Source of the DNA: Bacteroidota bacterium
GTDB lineage: Bacteria > Bacteroidota > Ignavibacteria > Ignavibacteriales > SURF-24
Direction: 5' to 3'
Assembly (NCBI GenBank): GCA_030706145.1
Contig: JAUZPB010000017.1
Coordinates: 1-60,595 of the forward strand
DNA: 60,595 nt
A program made the translations under genes and the position numbers. The notes beneath the pieces were generated by a model that saw nothing but the letters and a program-made list of their open reading frames with translations, ran no database searches and was not told the origin of the DNA. Positions 46,189 through 54,325 of the stretch are shown here, in pieces (the first letter of the stretch is position 1; the number at the start of each line of letters is the position of its first letter).

Positions 46189-46368
46189 AACAATATCATT
46201 TTTTAGATTGATTTTTGAACACAAAAAAAAACGATTTTGATGTTCGGGGGATTTTTTTGTCATTTTGAAAAAGAAGACAAGAAGGTCTCCGAAAAAGACC
46301 AGGGAAAATAAATAGAATTAAAAACTTCAACTATTTAGACTTAAAATCTTAGGAGAAAACAGAAAGTA

Positions 46369-46890
46369 ATGATGACTGATACTCAAACGATGAGCAGATC
46401 GAGGCAGTTTAGTAAGGTCTGCGAAATTCTAGAACGTTACTCATATGACTCAACAAAACTAATACCCATTCTGCAGGCTGTTCAGGAAGAATACCGTTAT
46501 CTGCCAGAAGAGGTACTAACATTTGTTGCGACATCTCTAAATCTATCACCTGCACGTGTTTATGGAGTAGCTACATTTTATTCTCATTTTGCTCTACAAG
46601 CGAAAGGGAAATATTTGATACGTGTCTGTGACGGTACTGCCTGTCACGTAAAAGGCTCAGTATCTCTTATAGAGGTCATTCAGGAAAAACTCGGTTTAGA
46701 TGAAAAGAAAAGAACGACTCCCGATATGCTCTTTACTCTTGAGACTGTCTCCTGCTTAGGTGCATGCGGTCTGGCTCCTGTTGTTGTAATAAATGATGAG
46801 ATTCATGGCCAGATGACCAAAGAAAAAACAAATGCTTTAATTGATGAAATAATTTCTATGGAGAAGAGCTATGTACCGAGAAACAATTGA
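46369..46890 (+). CDS. hydC: Bifurcating [FeFe] hydrogenase subunit HydC (NuoE-like)
   Basis: A 173-residue NuoE-like protein with one [2Fe-2S] cluster in a thioredoxin fold: VCDGTACHVKG (C-x4-C) and SCLGACGLAP (C-x3-C). In HydABC hydrogenases this subunit helps pass electrons to and from the flavin subunit. The helical N-terminus (ILQAVQEEYRYLPEEVL) is typical. It overlaps hydB by 20 bp, so the subunits are translationally coupled. Rex is encoded just upstream. Confidence 0.94.
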   Translation: MMTDTQTMSRSRQFSKVCEILERYSYDSTKLIPILQAVQEEYRYLPEEVLTFVATSLNLSPARVYGVATFYSHFALQAKGKYLIRVCDGTACHVKGSVSLIEVIQEKLGLDEKKRTTPDMLFTLETVSCLGACGLAPVVVINDEIHGQMTKEKTNALIDEIISMEKSYVPRNN

Positions 46891-48763
46891 TCTCAAAGAG
46901 ACAGCAGAACAATACAAAGAGAGCATAAAATCTGTAAGCAGACGTATTATTGTTTGCGCCGGAACAGGTTGTATGGCAAATGGTGCAGAAAGAGTTTACA
47001 AAGCTTTTATTAGCCAGATAAGTTTATCAGGACTAGATGTTGTTGTTGAATTAAAAGAAGAAAATCATGGGATATTTGTTTCCCAGTCAGGTTGTCAGGG
47101 TTTTTGTCAGATGGGACCTTTAGTGTCAATCGAGCCAGAGAATCTTCTCTATGTCAAAGTAAAACCAGAAGATGTCAAGGAGATTGTCAAGGAAACAATA
47201 ATCGAAGGCAAGGCAATAGAGCGCTTGCTCTATACAATTGCTTCAACAGGAGAGCATTGCAAAGGTCCGGATGAAATTCCATTTTATACAAGACAGTCAC
47301 GTTTTGTACTTAAAAGATGTGGATATGTCGATCCAGAAAATATTAAAGAATATATATCCTTAGGTGGTTATAGCGCTGCAGAGAAAGCATACAAACTAAT
47401 GGAGCCCAAAGAGATTTGTGATGAAATCCTGAAATCCGGTCTAAGAGGCCGTGGGGGAGGCGGCTTTCCAACCGGAAGGAAATGGGATCTTACAAGGATT
47501 CAGCAAGAGAAAAAGAAATATGTAATATGTAACGCAGATGAAGGAGATCCTGGAGCTTTTATGGATAGAAGCGTTATGGAAGGAAATCCTCACAGTGTGC
47601 TTGAAGGAATGATGATTGCTTCTCGTGCCATAGGTGCCGATGAAGCATATGTTTATGTAAGAGCTGAATATCCGCTTGCAGTAAAAAGAATTAGAAAAGC
47701 TGTTCATGATGCAGAACAGGCAGGTATATTAGGGGATAATATTTTTGGTACAGGAAAAAGTTTCCATGTAAATGTAATGGAAGGAGCCGGAGCTTTCGTC
47801 TGTGGAGAAGAAACAGCGATGATTGCATCAATTGAAGGAAAGCGAGGCATGCCTTCACCCAAACCACCTTATCCTGCTGTTAACGGCTTATGGGGAAAGC
47901 CCACTGTAATAAACAATGTTGAGACTCTGGCTACAGTTCCATTAATAATGACAATGGGGGCCGATGAATATAGAAAAAGAGGCACAGAGAAATCCTCAGG
48001 GACAAAGACCTTTGCTCTTACAGGTCATGTTGTCAATACAGGTTTAATAGAAGTACCTTTTGGCACTACTCTAAGGGAGATTGTTTACAACATTGGCGGT
48101 GGTGTATTAAATAATGACGGAACACTCTCAGAAGATGGTTTTAAGTCTGTACAAATTGGTGGTCCTTCTGGTGGTTGTCTTACCGAAGAACATCTTGATA
48201 TGCCTTTAGACTTCGATTCGCTGCGAGGTATTGGAGCTATGGTAGGGTCTGGTGGACTAGTAGTAATGAACAAAGAGACCTGCATGGTAAAAATTGCCAG
48301 GTACTTTATGCAATTTACACAAAATGAATCATGCGGCAAGTGTGTTTTATGCCGTGAGGGGACAAAACAAATGCTAGCTCTGCTTGATGATATAATTGAA
48401 GGCAGAGCGACAGTAGAGACAATTGATCTGCTTGAAAAGTTAGCAAAAGCCGTTGCCCAGGGCTCACTTTGTGGATTAGGGAAAACAGCTCCAAATCCAA
48501 TACTTTCTACGCTTAAACATTTCCGTAAGGAATATAACGAACATGTAATAAACAAATTCTGCGCTACGAAGAACTGCAAGAGCTTAAGAGCCCCGGAAAT
48601 AGATCCCGTTTTGTGCAAAGGATGCACAGTTTGCAAGAAGAAATGTCCAGTTGGAGCAATTTCGGGTGAAAGGAAAATGGTTCACAAGATCGATGTTTCA
48701 ATTTGTATCAGATGCGGAGCCTGTGTTGAGGCCTGCAAACTTAATGCTATTACAGGAGTTTAA
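46871..48763 (+). CDS. hydB: Bifurcating [FeFe] hydrogenase subunit HydB (NuoF-like)
   Basis: A 630-residue flavoprotein subunit. In order: an N-terminal [2Fe-2S] thioredoxin-like domain (VCAGTGCMANG, GCQGFCQMGP), the NuoF core with NADH/FMN motifs (GLRGRGGGGFPTGRKWD near 191, NADEGDPGAFMDRSVMEGN near 220), the [4Fe-4S] motif SCGKCVLCREGT near 489, and a C-terminal 2x[4Fe-4S] ferredoxin (LCKGCTVCKKKCP, CIRCGACVEAC). The subunit binds NAD(H) and FMN. With HydA and HydC it allows H2 formation from NADH and reduced ferredoxin together. The whole domain set matches Thermotoga-type HydB. Confidence 0.95.
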   Translation: MYRETIDLKETAEQYKESIKSVSRRIIVCAGTGCMANGAERVYKAFISQISLSGLDVVVELKEENHGIFVSQSGCQGFCQMGPLVSIEPENLLYVKVKPEDVKEIVKETIIEGKAIERLLYTIASTGEHCKGPDEIPFYTRQSRFVLKRCGYVDPENIKEYISLGGYSAAEKAYKLMEPKEICDEILKSGLRGRGGGGFPTGRKWDLTRIQQEKKKYVICNADEGDPGAFMDRSVMEGNPHSVLEGMMIASRAIGADEAYVYVRAEYPLAVKRIRKAVHDAEQAGILGDNIFGTGKSFHVNVMEGAGAFVCGEETAMIASIEGKRGMPSPKPPYPAVNGLWGKPTVINNVETLATVPLIMTMGADEYRKRGTEKSSGTKTFALTGHVVNTGLIEVPFGTTLREIVYNIGGGVLNNDGTLSEDGFKSVQIGGPSGGCLTEEHLDMPLDFDSLRGIGAMVGSGGLVVMNKETCMVKIARYFMQFTQNESCGKCVLCREGTKQMLALLDDIIEGRATVETIDLLEKLAKAVAQGSLCGLGKTAPNPILSTLKHFRKEYNEHVINKFCATKNCKSLRAPEIDPVLCKGCTVCKKKCPVGAISGERKMVHKIDVSICIRCGACVEACKLNAITGV

Positions 48764-48765
48764 AA

Positions 48766-50769
48766 ATGGACGAAAAGAAAAGTTTATATATAAATGGGAA
48801 AAAAGTTCTCATCGAAGGTGAAAAGAATCTTCTTGAGATAATCCGCAAAGCAGGAGTTGATCTGCCGACATTCTGCTATCATTCTGAACTGAGTATTTAT
48901 GGAGCATGCAGGTTATGCCTTGTAGATGTTGAAGGCAGAGGTATAATGGCAGCATGTTCTACAGAACCGCAGGAAGGCATGAAGATCAAGACAACTACTG
49001 ATGAGATCCGTCAGATAAGAAAGATCTCACTTGAGCTTCTTTTAGCAAATCATGCCCATAACTGTCCAACCTGCTCAAAGAGTTCATTTTGTAAGCTTCA
49101 GGAAGTTGCAAGGAAACATGGTGTTGAAGAGGTCAGATTTAAGAAGATTCAGAAATCCTCAGCTCTTGACTACTCAACCTATTCATTAGTGCGTGATCCA
49201 AATAAATGCATACTCTGTGGTGATTGCGTCAGGGCCTGCAATGAGATTCAAGGTATAGGAGCAATTGATTTTGCATTCCGTGGATCAGATGCGACAGTAT
49301 TACCTGCCTTTGGTAAGGACCTTTCAATGGTAGAGTGCGTCGATTGCGGGCAATGTGCAAGGGTTTGTCCGACAGCAGCAATAACACCAAAGTCTGAAAT
49401 AAGTGAAGTATGGAAAGCAATAAGTGATCCTACTAAAACTGTAATTGCTCAGGTTGCTCCTGCAGTAAGAGTAGCTCTTGGGGAAGTCTATGGTTATGCT
49501 TCAGGAGAGGACACAACGGGGCAGATTGTATCGGCCTTAAGAATAATTGGTTTTGACAAAGTTTTCGATACTGCTTATTCAGCTGACCTTACGATAGTCG
49601 AAGAGGCGACAGAATTTCTTGAGAGAAAGACAAAAGGAGAAAAGCTGCCAATATTCACTTCATGCTGTCCAGCATGGGTAAAATTTGCGGAACAGTACTA
49701 TCCTGATCTTCTACCAAATCTTTCTTCTTGCCGTTCTCCCCAGCAGATGTTTGGTTCAGTAGCTAAAGAGATCCTTTCGAAGGAGATTAAAAAAGACAAA
49801 AAAGATATAGTAATTGTATCAATTATGCCTTGTACTGCGAAGAAATTTGAAGCAAAAAGAGAAGAATTCATAAAGGAAGGTATAGCTGAAGTCGATCATG
49901 TTCTTACTACACAAGAACTTGCAAGAATGATAGACCAAGCCGGAATAGTCTTCAAGCAGCTTGAGACTGAGTCGCTTGATATGCCATTAGGCTTTAAGAC
50001 AGGAGCAGGTTTAATCTTTGGGAATTCTGGTGGTGTAACCGAAGCAGCACTCCGCTATCTCTATGAAAAAGTAAGTGGTGAAAAACTTGAGCAGTTCGAG
50101 TTTCAGGAAGTTCGTGGGAATGAATCTATAAGAGAAGCAACAATAAACATAGCTGGGAATGATGTAAAAGTCGCTATAGTCCATGGTCTTGCAAATGCAA
50201 GAAAAGTTGCAGATAAAGTAAAGAAAGGATTGTGTGATTATGACTTTATTGAAGTTATGTCATGCCCCAATGGATGTATTGGCGGGGCTGGTCAACCTGT
50301 AACATTTGATGTAAAGACAAAGAAAGACAGGACAAGAGGTCTATATGAAGCAGACAAGAAGCTGCAACTTCATAAGTCACAGGAAAATCATTTTGTTACA
50401 GATCTTTATAGAAGCACACTAGAAGAACCCGGCAGTCATTTAGCTCATGAGATGCTGCATACTAATTATAGTGCAAGGCGCAGGGTATCAGACACAGAGA
50501 TTCAGATATTAAATGGTTCGGCAAAGGAAAAGCTAGAGATCAGTGTTTGTGTAGGGACGAGTTGCTATCTAAGAGGTTCACAGGATCTACTTTACAAAAT
50601 GATAGATCACATTGAATCAAATAACCTTCAGGACAGAGTAGATGTTAAAGCTACATTTTGTTTTGAACAATGTGACCGTGGTCCATCGGTTAGTATAGGT
50701 GGAAAAGTAATTGAAGGTTGTACATTAAAAAAAGCATGCGATGAAATGCAGAATGCATTAAAAAAATAA
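48766..50769 (+). CDS. hydA: [FeFe] hydrogenase catalytic subunit HydA
   Basis: A 667-residue group A hydrogenase. N-terminal [2Fe-2S] ferredoxin (FCYHSELSIYGACRLC), a His-ligated [4Fe-4S] (HAHNCPTCSKSSFC), two [4Fe-4S] motifs (CILCGDCVRAC, CVDCGQCARVC), then the H-cluster domain: L1 FTSCCPAWVKF near 298 with both Cys, including the proton-relay Cys; L2 MPCTAKKFEAKREE near 354; L3 MSCPNGCIGGAGQP near 498. A C-terminal [2Fe-2S] thioredoxin-like domain (585-667) has CVGTSC and CFEQCDRGP. It makes or oxidises H2 in the cytoplasm. Two bases separate it from hydB. Maturation genes hydEFG are not in view. Confidence 0.97.
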   Translation: MDEKKSLYINGKKVLIEGEKNLLEIIRKAGVDLPTFCYHSELSIYGACRLCLVDVEGRGIMAACSTEPQEGMKIKTTTDEIRQIRKISLELLLANHAHNCPTCSKSSFCKLQEVARKHGVEEVRFKKIQKSSALDYSTYSLVRDPNKCILCGDCVRACNEIQGIGAIDFAFRGSDATVLPAFGKDLSMVECVDCGQCARVCPTAAITPKSEISEVWKAISDPTKTVIAQVAPAVRVALGEVYGYASGEDTTGQIVSALRIIGFDKVFDTAYSADLTIVEEATEFLERKTKGEKLPIFTSCCPAWVKFAEQYYPDLLPNLSSCRSPQQMFGSVAKEILSKEIKKDKKDIVIVSIMPCTAKKFEAKREEFIKEGIAEVDHVLTTQELARMIDQAGIVFKQLETESLDMPLGFKTGAGLIFGNSGGVTEAALRYLYEKVSGEKLEQFEFQEVRGNESIREATINIAGNDVKVAIVHGLANARKVADKVKKGLCDYDFIEVMSCPNGCIGGAGQPVTFDVKTKKDRTRGLYEADKKLQLHKSQENHFVTDLYRSTLEEPGSHLAHEMLHTNYSARRRVSDTEIQILNGSAKEKLEISVCVGTSCYLRGSQDLLYKMIDHIESNNLQDRVDVKATFCFEQCDRGPSVSIGGKVIEGCTLKKACDEMQNALKK

Positions 50770-50786
50770 ATAAAGCATGGTTCCAG

Positions 50787-50811
50787 GGGGCATTGAAAAA
50801 TGCCCCTTTTT
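50787..50811 (+). terminator. Rho-independent terminator after hydA
   Basis: GGGGCATT-GAAA-AATGCCCC followed by TTTTT: an 8-bp GC-rich stem with a GAAA tetraloop and U-tract. It closes the hydCBA operon, so the sensory module downstream has its own promoter. Confidence 0.92.
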
Positions 50812-51121
50812 GTATTTGCTAAAATATTTCAGGTATGATATTTGAGAAATTATAAACTGGAGATTAATTTCGGTCTGCTATAGGATTATATAAAGAGCCT
50901 GGAGACTTCCCTATTCTGGGCTAAAAGAAAGACTAACTGGCAGAGAAATGCTAAGGATTCTGATAGAAAACAGGATAATTTCGAGAGATAATTCATACTT
51001 TATTTGTTTTTACTTATCACTGTACGTCTAAAAAGTTTGTTATTCATAAAGTTGTATTTCTCATAATAAAGAAAATTGCATTCCCGGAATTTATTTTCCA
51101 AATCGTGGAGTATAAGGTTGA
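50812..51121 (+). other. 310-bp gap: expected promoter region of the sensory-hydrogenase module
   Basis: No gene is supported. A 46-codon open frame (about 50900-51030) lacks a good start. A promoter must lie here because a terminator precedes it, but no convincing -35/-10 pair or operator was recognised. Confidence 0.5.
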
Positions 51122-51379
51122 ATGTCTGATAATGCTCAATATAACAAGATTGTAATATGCATGGGGAGCTCATGCTTCTCTCGTGGCAATAATAAAAATA
51201 TAGAAGTCATAAAGGAATTTGCAAAGAACAACAAAACGAAAATTGATATAGAAATAATTGGTAATCTTTGTGAAGACAAATGCAACAGGGGTCCTAATAT
51301 CAGAATAAACGATAAGCTATACGACAATATTGACCCTAATTCGTTAGTTGAACTACTAAATAGGCTGCTTATAAAGTAA
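51122..51379 (+). CDS. [2Fe-2S] thioredoxin-like ferredoxin of the sensory module
   Basis: An 85-residue stand-alone carrier with CMGSSC (C-x4-C) and CEDKCNRGP (C-x3-C), the signature of the NuoE/thioredoxin-like [2Fe-2S] fold. It is visibly similar to the C-terminal domain of HydA (shared C-x-G-x-S-C-x2-RG and RGP). Such a small protein commonly precedes the sensory hydrogenase gene in anaerobes. It probably passes electrons to or from the H-cluster protein encoded 15 bp downstream. Confidence 0.88.
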   Translation: MSDNAQYNKIVICMGSSCFSRGNNKNIEVIKEFAKNNKTKIDIEIIGNLCEDKCNRGPNIRINDKLYDNIDPNSLVELLNRLLIK

Positions 51380-51394
51380 GGGCAAGAGATTAAA

Positions 51395-53122
51395 ATGAAC
51401 TACTTAAAACCGATATATACCGAAAAAGCAAATTGTCAGGATTGCTATAAATGTGTCAGAGCATGCCCTGTAAAGGCAATAAAGGTTGAAAATGGGAGTG
51501 CAACGGTTATTTATGAACTCTGTATTACTTGTGGAACATGTGTTGATGTCTGCCCGGCCGGTGCAAAGAAAGTCAGAGATGATCTTGGGAGGGCAAAACA
51601 ACTCCTGAACTTAAAGGAAAAGGTTATAGCCTCAATTGCTCCATCATTTATAAGCGAGTTTCCTAATACTGATCCAAAACTAATTATTGCTGCACTTAAA
51701 AAGCTTGGTTTCTATGGTGTATCGGAGACTGCGCTGGGGGCACAGGAGGTTTCAGCTAATGTAGCCGAGCTTTTAAGGGCGGAGAATCCGAAACTTTTAA
51801 TATCCTCTGCTTGTCCTTCAGTTGTCGAGTATATAAAGAAATATCATCCAGATAATTCTGATAATGTTACTGGGTTTCTTTCGCCATTACTATCACAGTG
51901 TAAGCTTCTTAAGAAACAATATGGCGATGAAGTTGGAATTGTTTTCATCGGTCCGTGTATTGCAAAGAAAAAAGAAGCAGAAGCACACCCAGAATTACTA
52001 GATGTAGTAATTACCTTTGAAGACTTTGAGCGCTGGATGGATGAATCAAATGTTAGCTTTGATGAATTATCTGCAAGTGAAGGTGATAAATTTATACCCG
52101 AAGATTCAAAAGAAGGAGCACTTTATCCAATTGACGGAGGGATGTGTTCGGGTATAAAAGCAAATCTTACACTGACGGACAACCAGTTCATGTCTTTTTC
52201 AGGCATCTCGAATATTTCAAATGCTTTGATGTTTTCGGAGCAGTTAAACTTAAAGAATAATCTTTTTTTAGAATTATTAGCCTGTGAGGGCGGATGCATA
52301 AATGGCCCCAAGGCCTCTAGACGATGTGCAACAGTATTAAAGAAATACAATATTTTGAACTATGCACAATATCCGGAAAATGAGATCCCAAGAAGGCCAA
52401 CAATATCAATTAAGGAAAATCTTGAAATTGAGCCAATCCAGCATAAAGAGCACATAGAGGCTGCAATAAAGGATGTATTAAGGGAGATTGGGAAAGTCAG
52501 TCTAAAAGATGAGCTAAACTGTGCAGGGTGCGGATATAATACGTGTCGTGACTTTGCAATATCAATGCTTGAAAACAAGTCAGAAAAAACCATGTGTGTT
52601 TCCTATATGCGTCAGCTAGCACAGAAAAAAGCTAATGCTTTGATTCAAACCATGCCATCAGGAATTGTCATAGTTGATGATAAACTTAAGATTGTTGAGA
52701 GTAATCTGAACTGGGCAAAGCTAATGGGAGAAGAAGTTGAGCTTCTTTATGAAGTAAAGCCTGGTTTAGAAGGGGCATATCTCTATAAAATTGTTCCATT
52801 TTACAAATTATTTCAGAATGTACTCGATTCGGGCAATGACATAGTAGGGAAAGAGATCAACTTTAACAATAATGTCCTGCTTTTTTCAATCTTTACAATC
52901 GAGAAAAACCGCTTTGTTGGTGGAATATTCAGAGACATAACCGAGCCATGGGTAAGAAAGGAGCAGATAATAAACAAAGCCAAGCAGGTAATAAAGAAAA
53001 ACCTGTCGACTGTTCAAAAAATAGCTTATCTGCTTGGAGAAAATGCAGCTGAAACTGAAGTAATTCTAAATGGAATTATTGAATCATTCTCTACGGATCA
53101 AATAGATGATATCGACGAATGA
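51395..53122 (+). CDS. hydS: Sensory-type [FeFe] hydrogenase with PAS domain
   Basis: A 575-residue protein. Two [4Fe-4S] motifs open it (CQDCYKCVRACP, CITCGTCVDVCP). The H-cluster domain has L1 ISSACPSVVEYI near 137, L2 IGPCIAKKKEAE near 186 and L3 LACEGGCINGP near 296. The proton-relay Cys of catalytic enzymes (TSCCP) is Ala here (SSACP), a known mark of group C sensory hydrogenases with low turnover. A further cluster motif CAGCGYNTC ... C (near 376) and a PAS domain (about 405-525) follow. It likely senses H2 and signals to the phosphatase whose gene overlaps by 17 bp. No transmembrane helix is present. Confidence 0.93.
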   Translation: MNYLKPIYTEKANCQDCYKCVRACPVKAIKVENGSATVIYELCITCGTCVDVCPAGAKKVRDDLGRAKQLLNLKEKVIASIAPSFISEFPNTDPKLIIAALKKLGFYGVSETALGAQEVSANVAELLRAENPKLLISSACPSVVEYIKKYHPDNSDNVTGFLSPLLSQCKLLKKQYGDEVGIVFIGPCIAKKKEAEAHPELLDVVITFEDFERWMDESNVSFDELSASEGDKFIPEDSKEGALYPIDGGMCSGIKANLTLTDNQFMSFSGISNISNALMFSEQLNLKNNLFLELLACEGGCINGPKASRRCATVLKKYNILNYAQYPENEIPRRPTISIKENLEIEPIQHKEHIEAAIKDVLREIGKVSLKDELNCAGCGYNTCRDFAISMLENKSEKTMCVSYMRQLAQKKANALIQTMPSGIVIVDDKLKIVESNLNWAKLMGEEVELLYEVKPGLEGAYLYKIVPFYKLFQNVLDSGNDIVGKEINFNNNVLLFSIFTIEKNRFVGGIFRDITEPWVRKEQIINKAKQVIKKNLSTVQKIAYLLGENAAETEVILNGIIESFSTDQIDDIDE

Positions 53123-54311
53123 AATGAAATCTAACTGTTTTATTGAAGTTGATTACCACCAGGGGTTCAAAAACAAACAAATTGTTGGAGGTGATGTATT
53201 CCTGCATCATAAGATCAAGGAAGAGAACAGGATTATTGCAGTTCTTTCTGATGGTCTCGGCAGTGGAATAAAAGCTAATGTACTAGCGACGCTTACCTCA
53301 ACGATGGCCATAAATTTCATTTCCAATTCAAAAGATATATGTGATACGGCAGAAACAATAATGAAGACTCTGCCAGTATGCAAGGTAAGGAAAATAAGTT
53401 ATTCGACATTTACAATTGTTGATGTTGACAACATTGGCAACACGAGGATAATAGAGTATGATAACCCGCCCTTTATTTTAATAAGAAATAATAGAATTGT
53501 GAAGGTTGAGACAAAATTATTAAAGCTCAGATATAATAGGTATAAAGAAAATGTCTTAAAATACTCTGAGTTTTCCTCTCAGATGGGTGACAGGATAATT
53601 TTCTTTTCAGACGGAGTAAGCCAGTCGGGTATGGGGACAAAGGTCATGCCTTTAGGATGGGGAACAGAAAAGGTAGAAGAATATGCACTTTCACTAATAA
53701 AGAACAACCCCGAGATATCGGCCCGTGACTTAGCCCATAATATAGTAAGTAAAGCTTACGCCAACGATAGCTATAAGCCTAAAGATGACATTACATGCGG
53801 AGTAATTTATTTTAGGAAGCCCAGAAAGCTTATGGTACTTTCAGGCCCGCCAATATCAAAAGAAAAGGACAAGGAAATCGCTGAGATGATTAATAACTTT
53901 GATGGAAAGAAAATCATCTGCGGCGGTACAACTGCAAAGATCATTGCCAGAGAGTTAAACAAAACGATATCAGTCGATCTAAACGACTATGACCCTGAAA
54001 TACCTCCATGCTCAACAATAGAGGGAATTGATCTTGTAACCGAAGGAACTATAACGATAGGGAAACTCCTGGAAGCTTTAGAAAGTGACATAAGACAAAT
54101 TGATTATAATAGAAAAAATGCTGTACTCAGTTTGATCAACTACCTTCATGATAGCGATATTATTTACTTTGTTGTAGGAACAAAGATCAACGAAGCCCAT
54201 CAGGATCCTAACATTCCGGTTGAGCTTGGTCTAAGACGAAATCTGATAAAAAATATAGTAAAGATACTCGAAGAAAAATTTTTAAAAGAAACAAAGCTGC
54301 AGTTTTTATAA
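53106..54311 (+). CDS. SpoIIE-type PP2C serine phosphatase of the H2-sensing module
   Basis: A 401-residue protein with an SpoIIE/PP2C phosphatase domain (about 5-240): LSDGLGSGIKANVLA near 46, FFSDGVSQSG near 168 and KPKDDITCGVIYF near 225 supply the metal-binding aspartates. The C-terminal ~160 residues (SGPPISKEKDKEIAEMI, IICGGTTAKIIARELNK) are conserved in H2-sensor operons but have no known function. It overlaps the sensory hydrogenase gene by 17 bp; an ATG at 53124 is an alternative start. The target phosphoprotein is not encoded nearby (no STAS or anti-sigma kinase gene). Confidence 0.9.
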   Translation: MISTNEMKSNCFIEVDYHQGFKNKQIVGGDVFLHHKIKEENRIIAVLSDGLGSGIKANVLATLTSTMAINFISNSKDICDTAETIMKTLPVCKVRKISYSTFTIVDVDNIGNTRIIEYDNPPFILIRNNRIVKVETKLLKLRYNRYKENVLKYSEFSSQMGDRIIFFSDGVSQSGMGTKVMPLGWGTEKVEEYALSLIKNNPEISARDLAHNIVSKAYANDSYKPKDDITCGVIYFRKPRKLMVLSGPPISKEKDKEIAEMINNFDGKKIICGGTTAKIIARELNKTISVDLNDYDPEIPPCSTIEGIDLVTEGTITIGKLLEALESDIRQIDYNRKNAVLSLINYLHDSDIIYFVVGTKINEAHQDPNIPVELGLRRNLIKNIVKILEEKFLKETKLQFL

Positions 54312-54325
54312 TTGATACTGTTTTC

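Noticed and set aside
46189-46368. GAACA ... TGTTC inverted repeat between rex and hydC as a terminator or operator
   Set aside because: Only five paired bases across a long A-rich loop, too weak to support.
50900-51030. 46-codon open frame in the gap before the sensory module (contains LKERLTGREMLRILIENR)
   Set aside because: It has no ATG, GTG or TTG start with a ribosome-binding site near its beginning, and no recognised family; kept only as an unexplained open frame.
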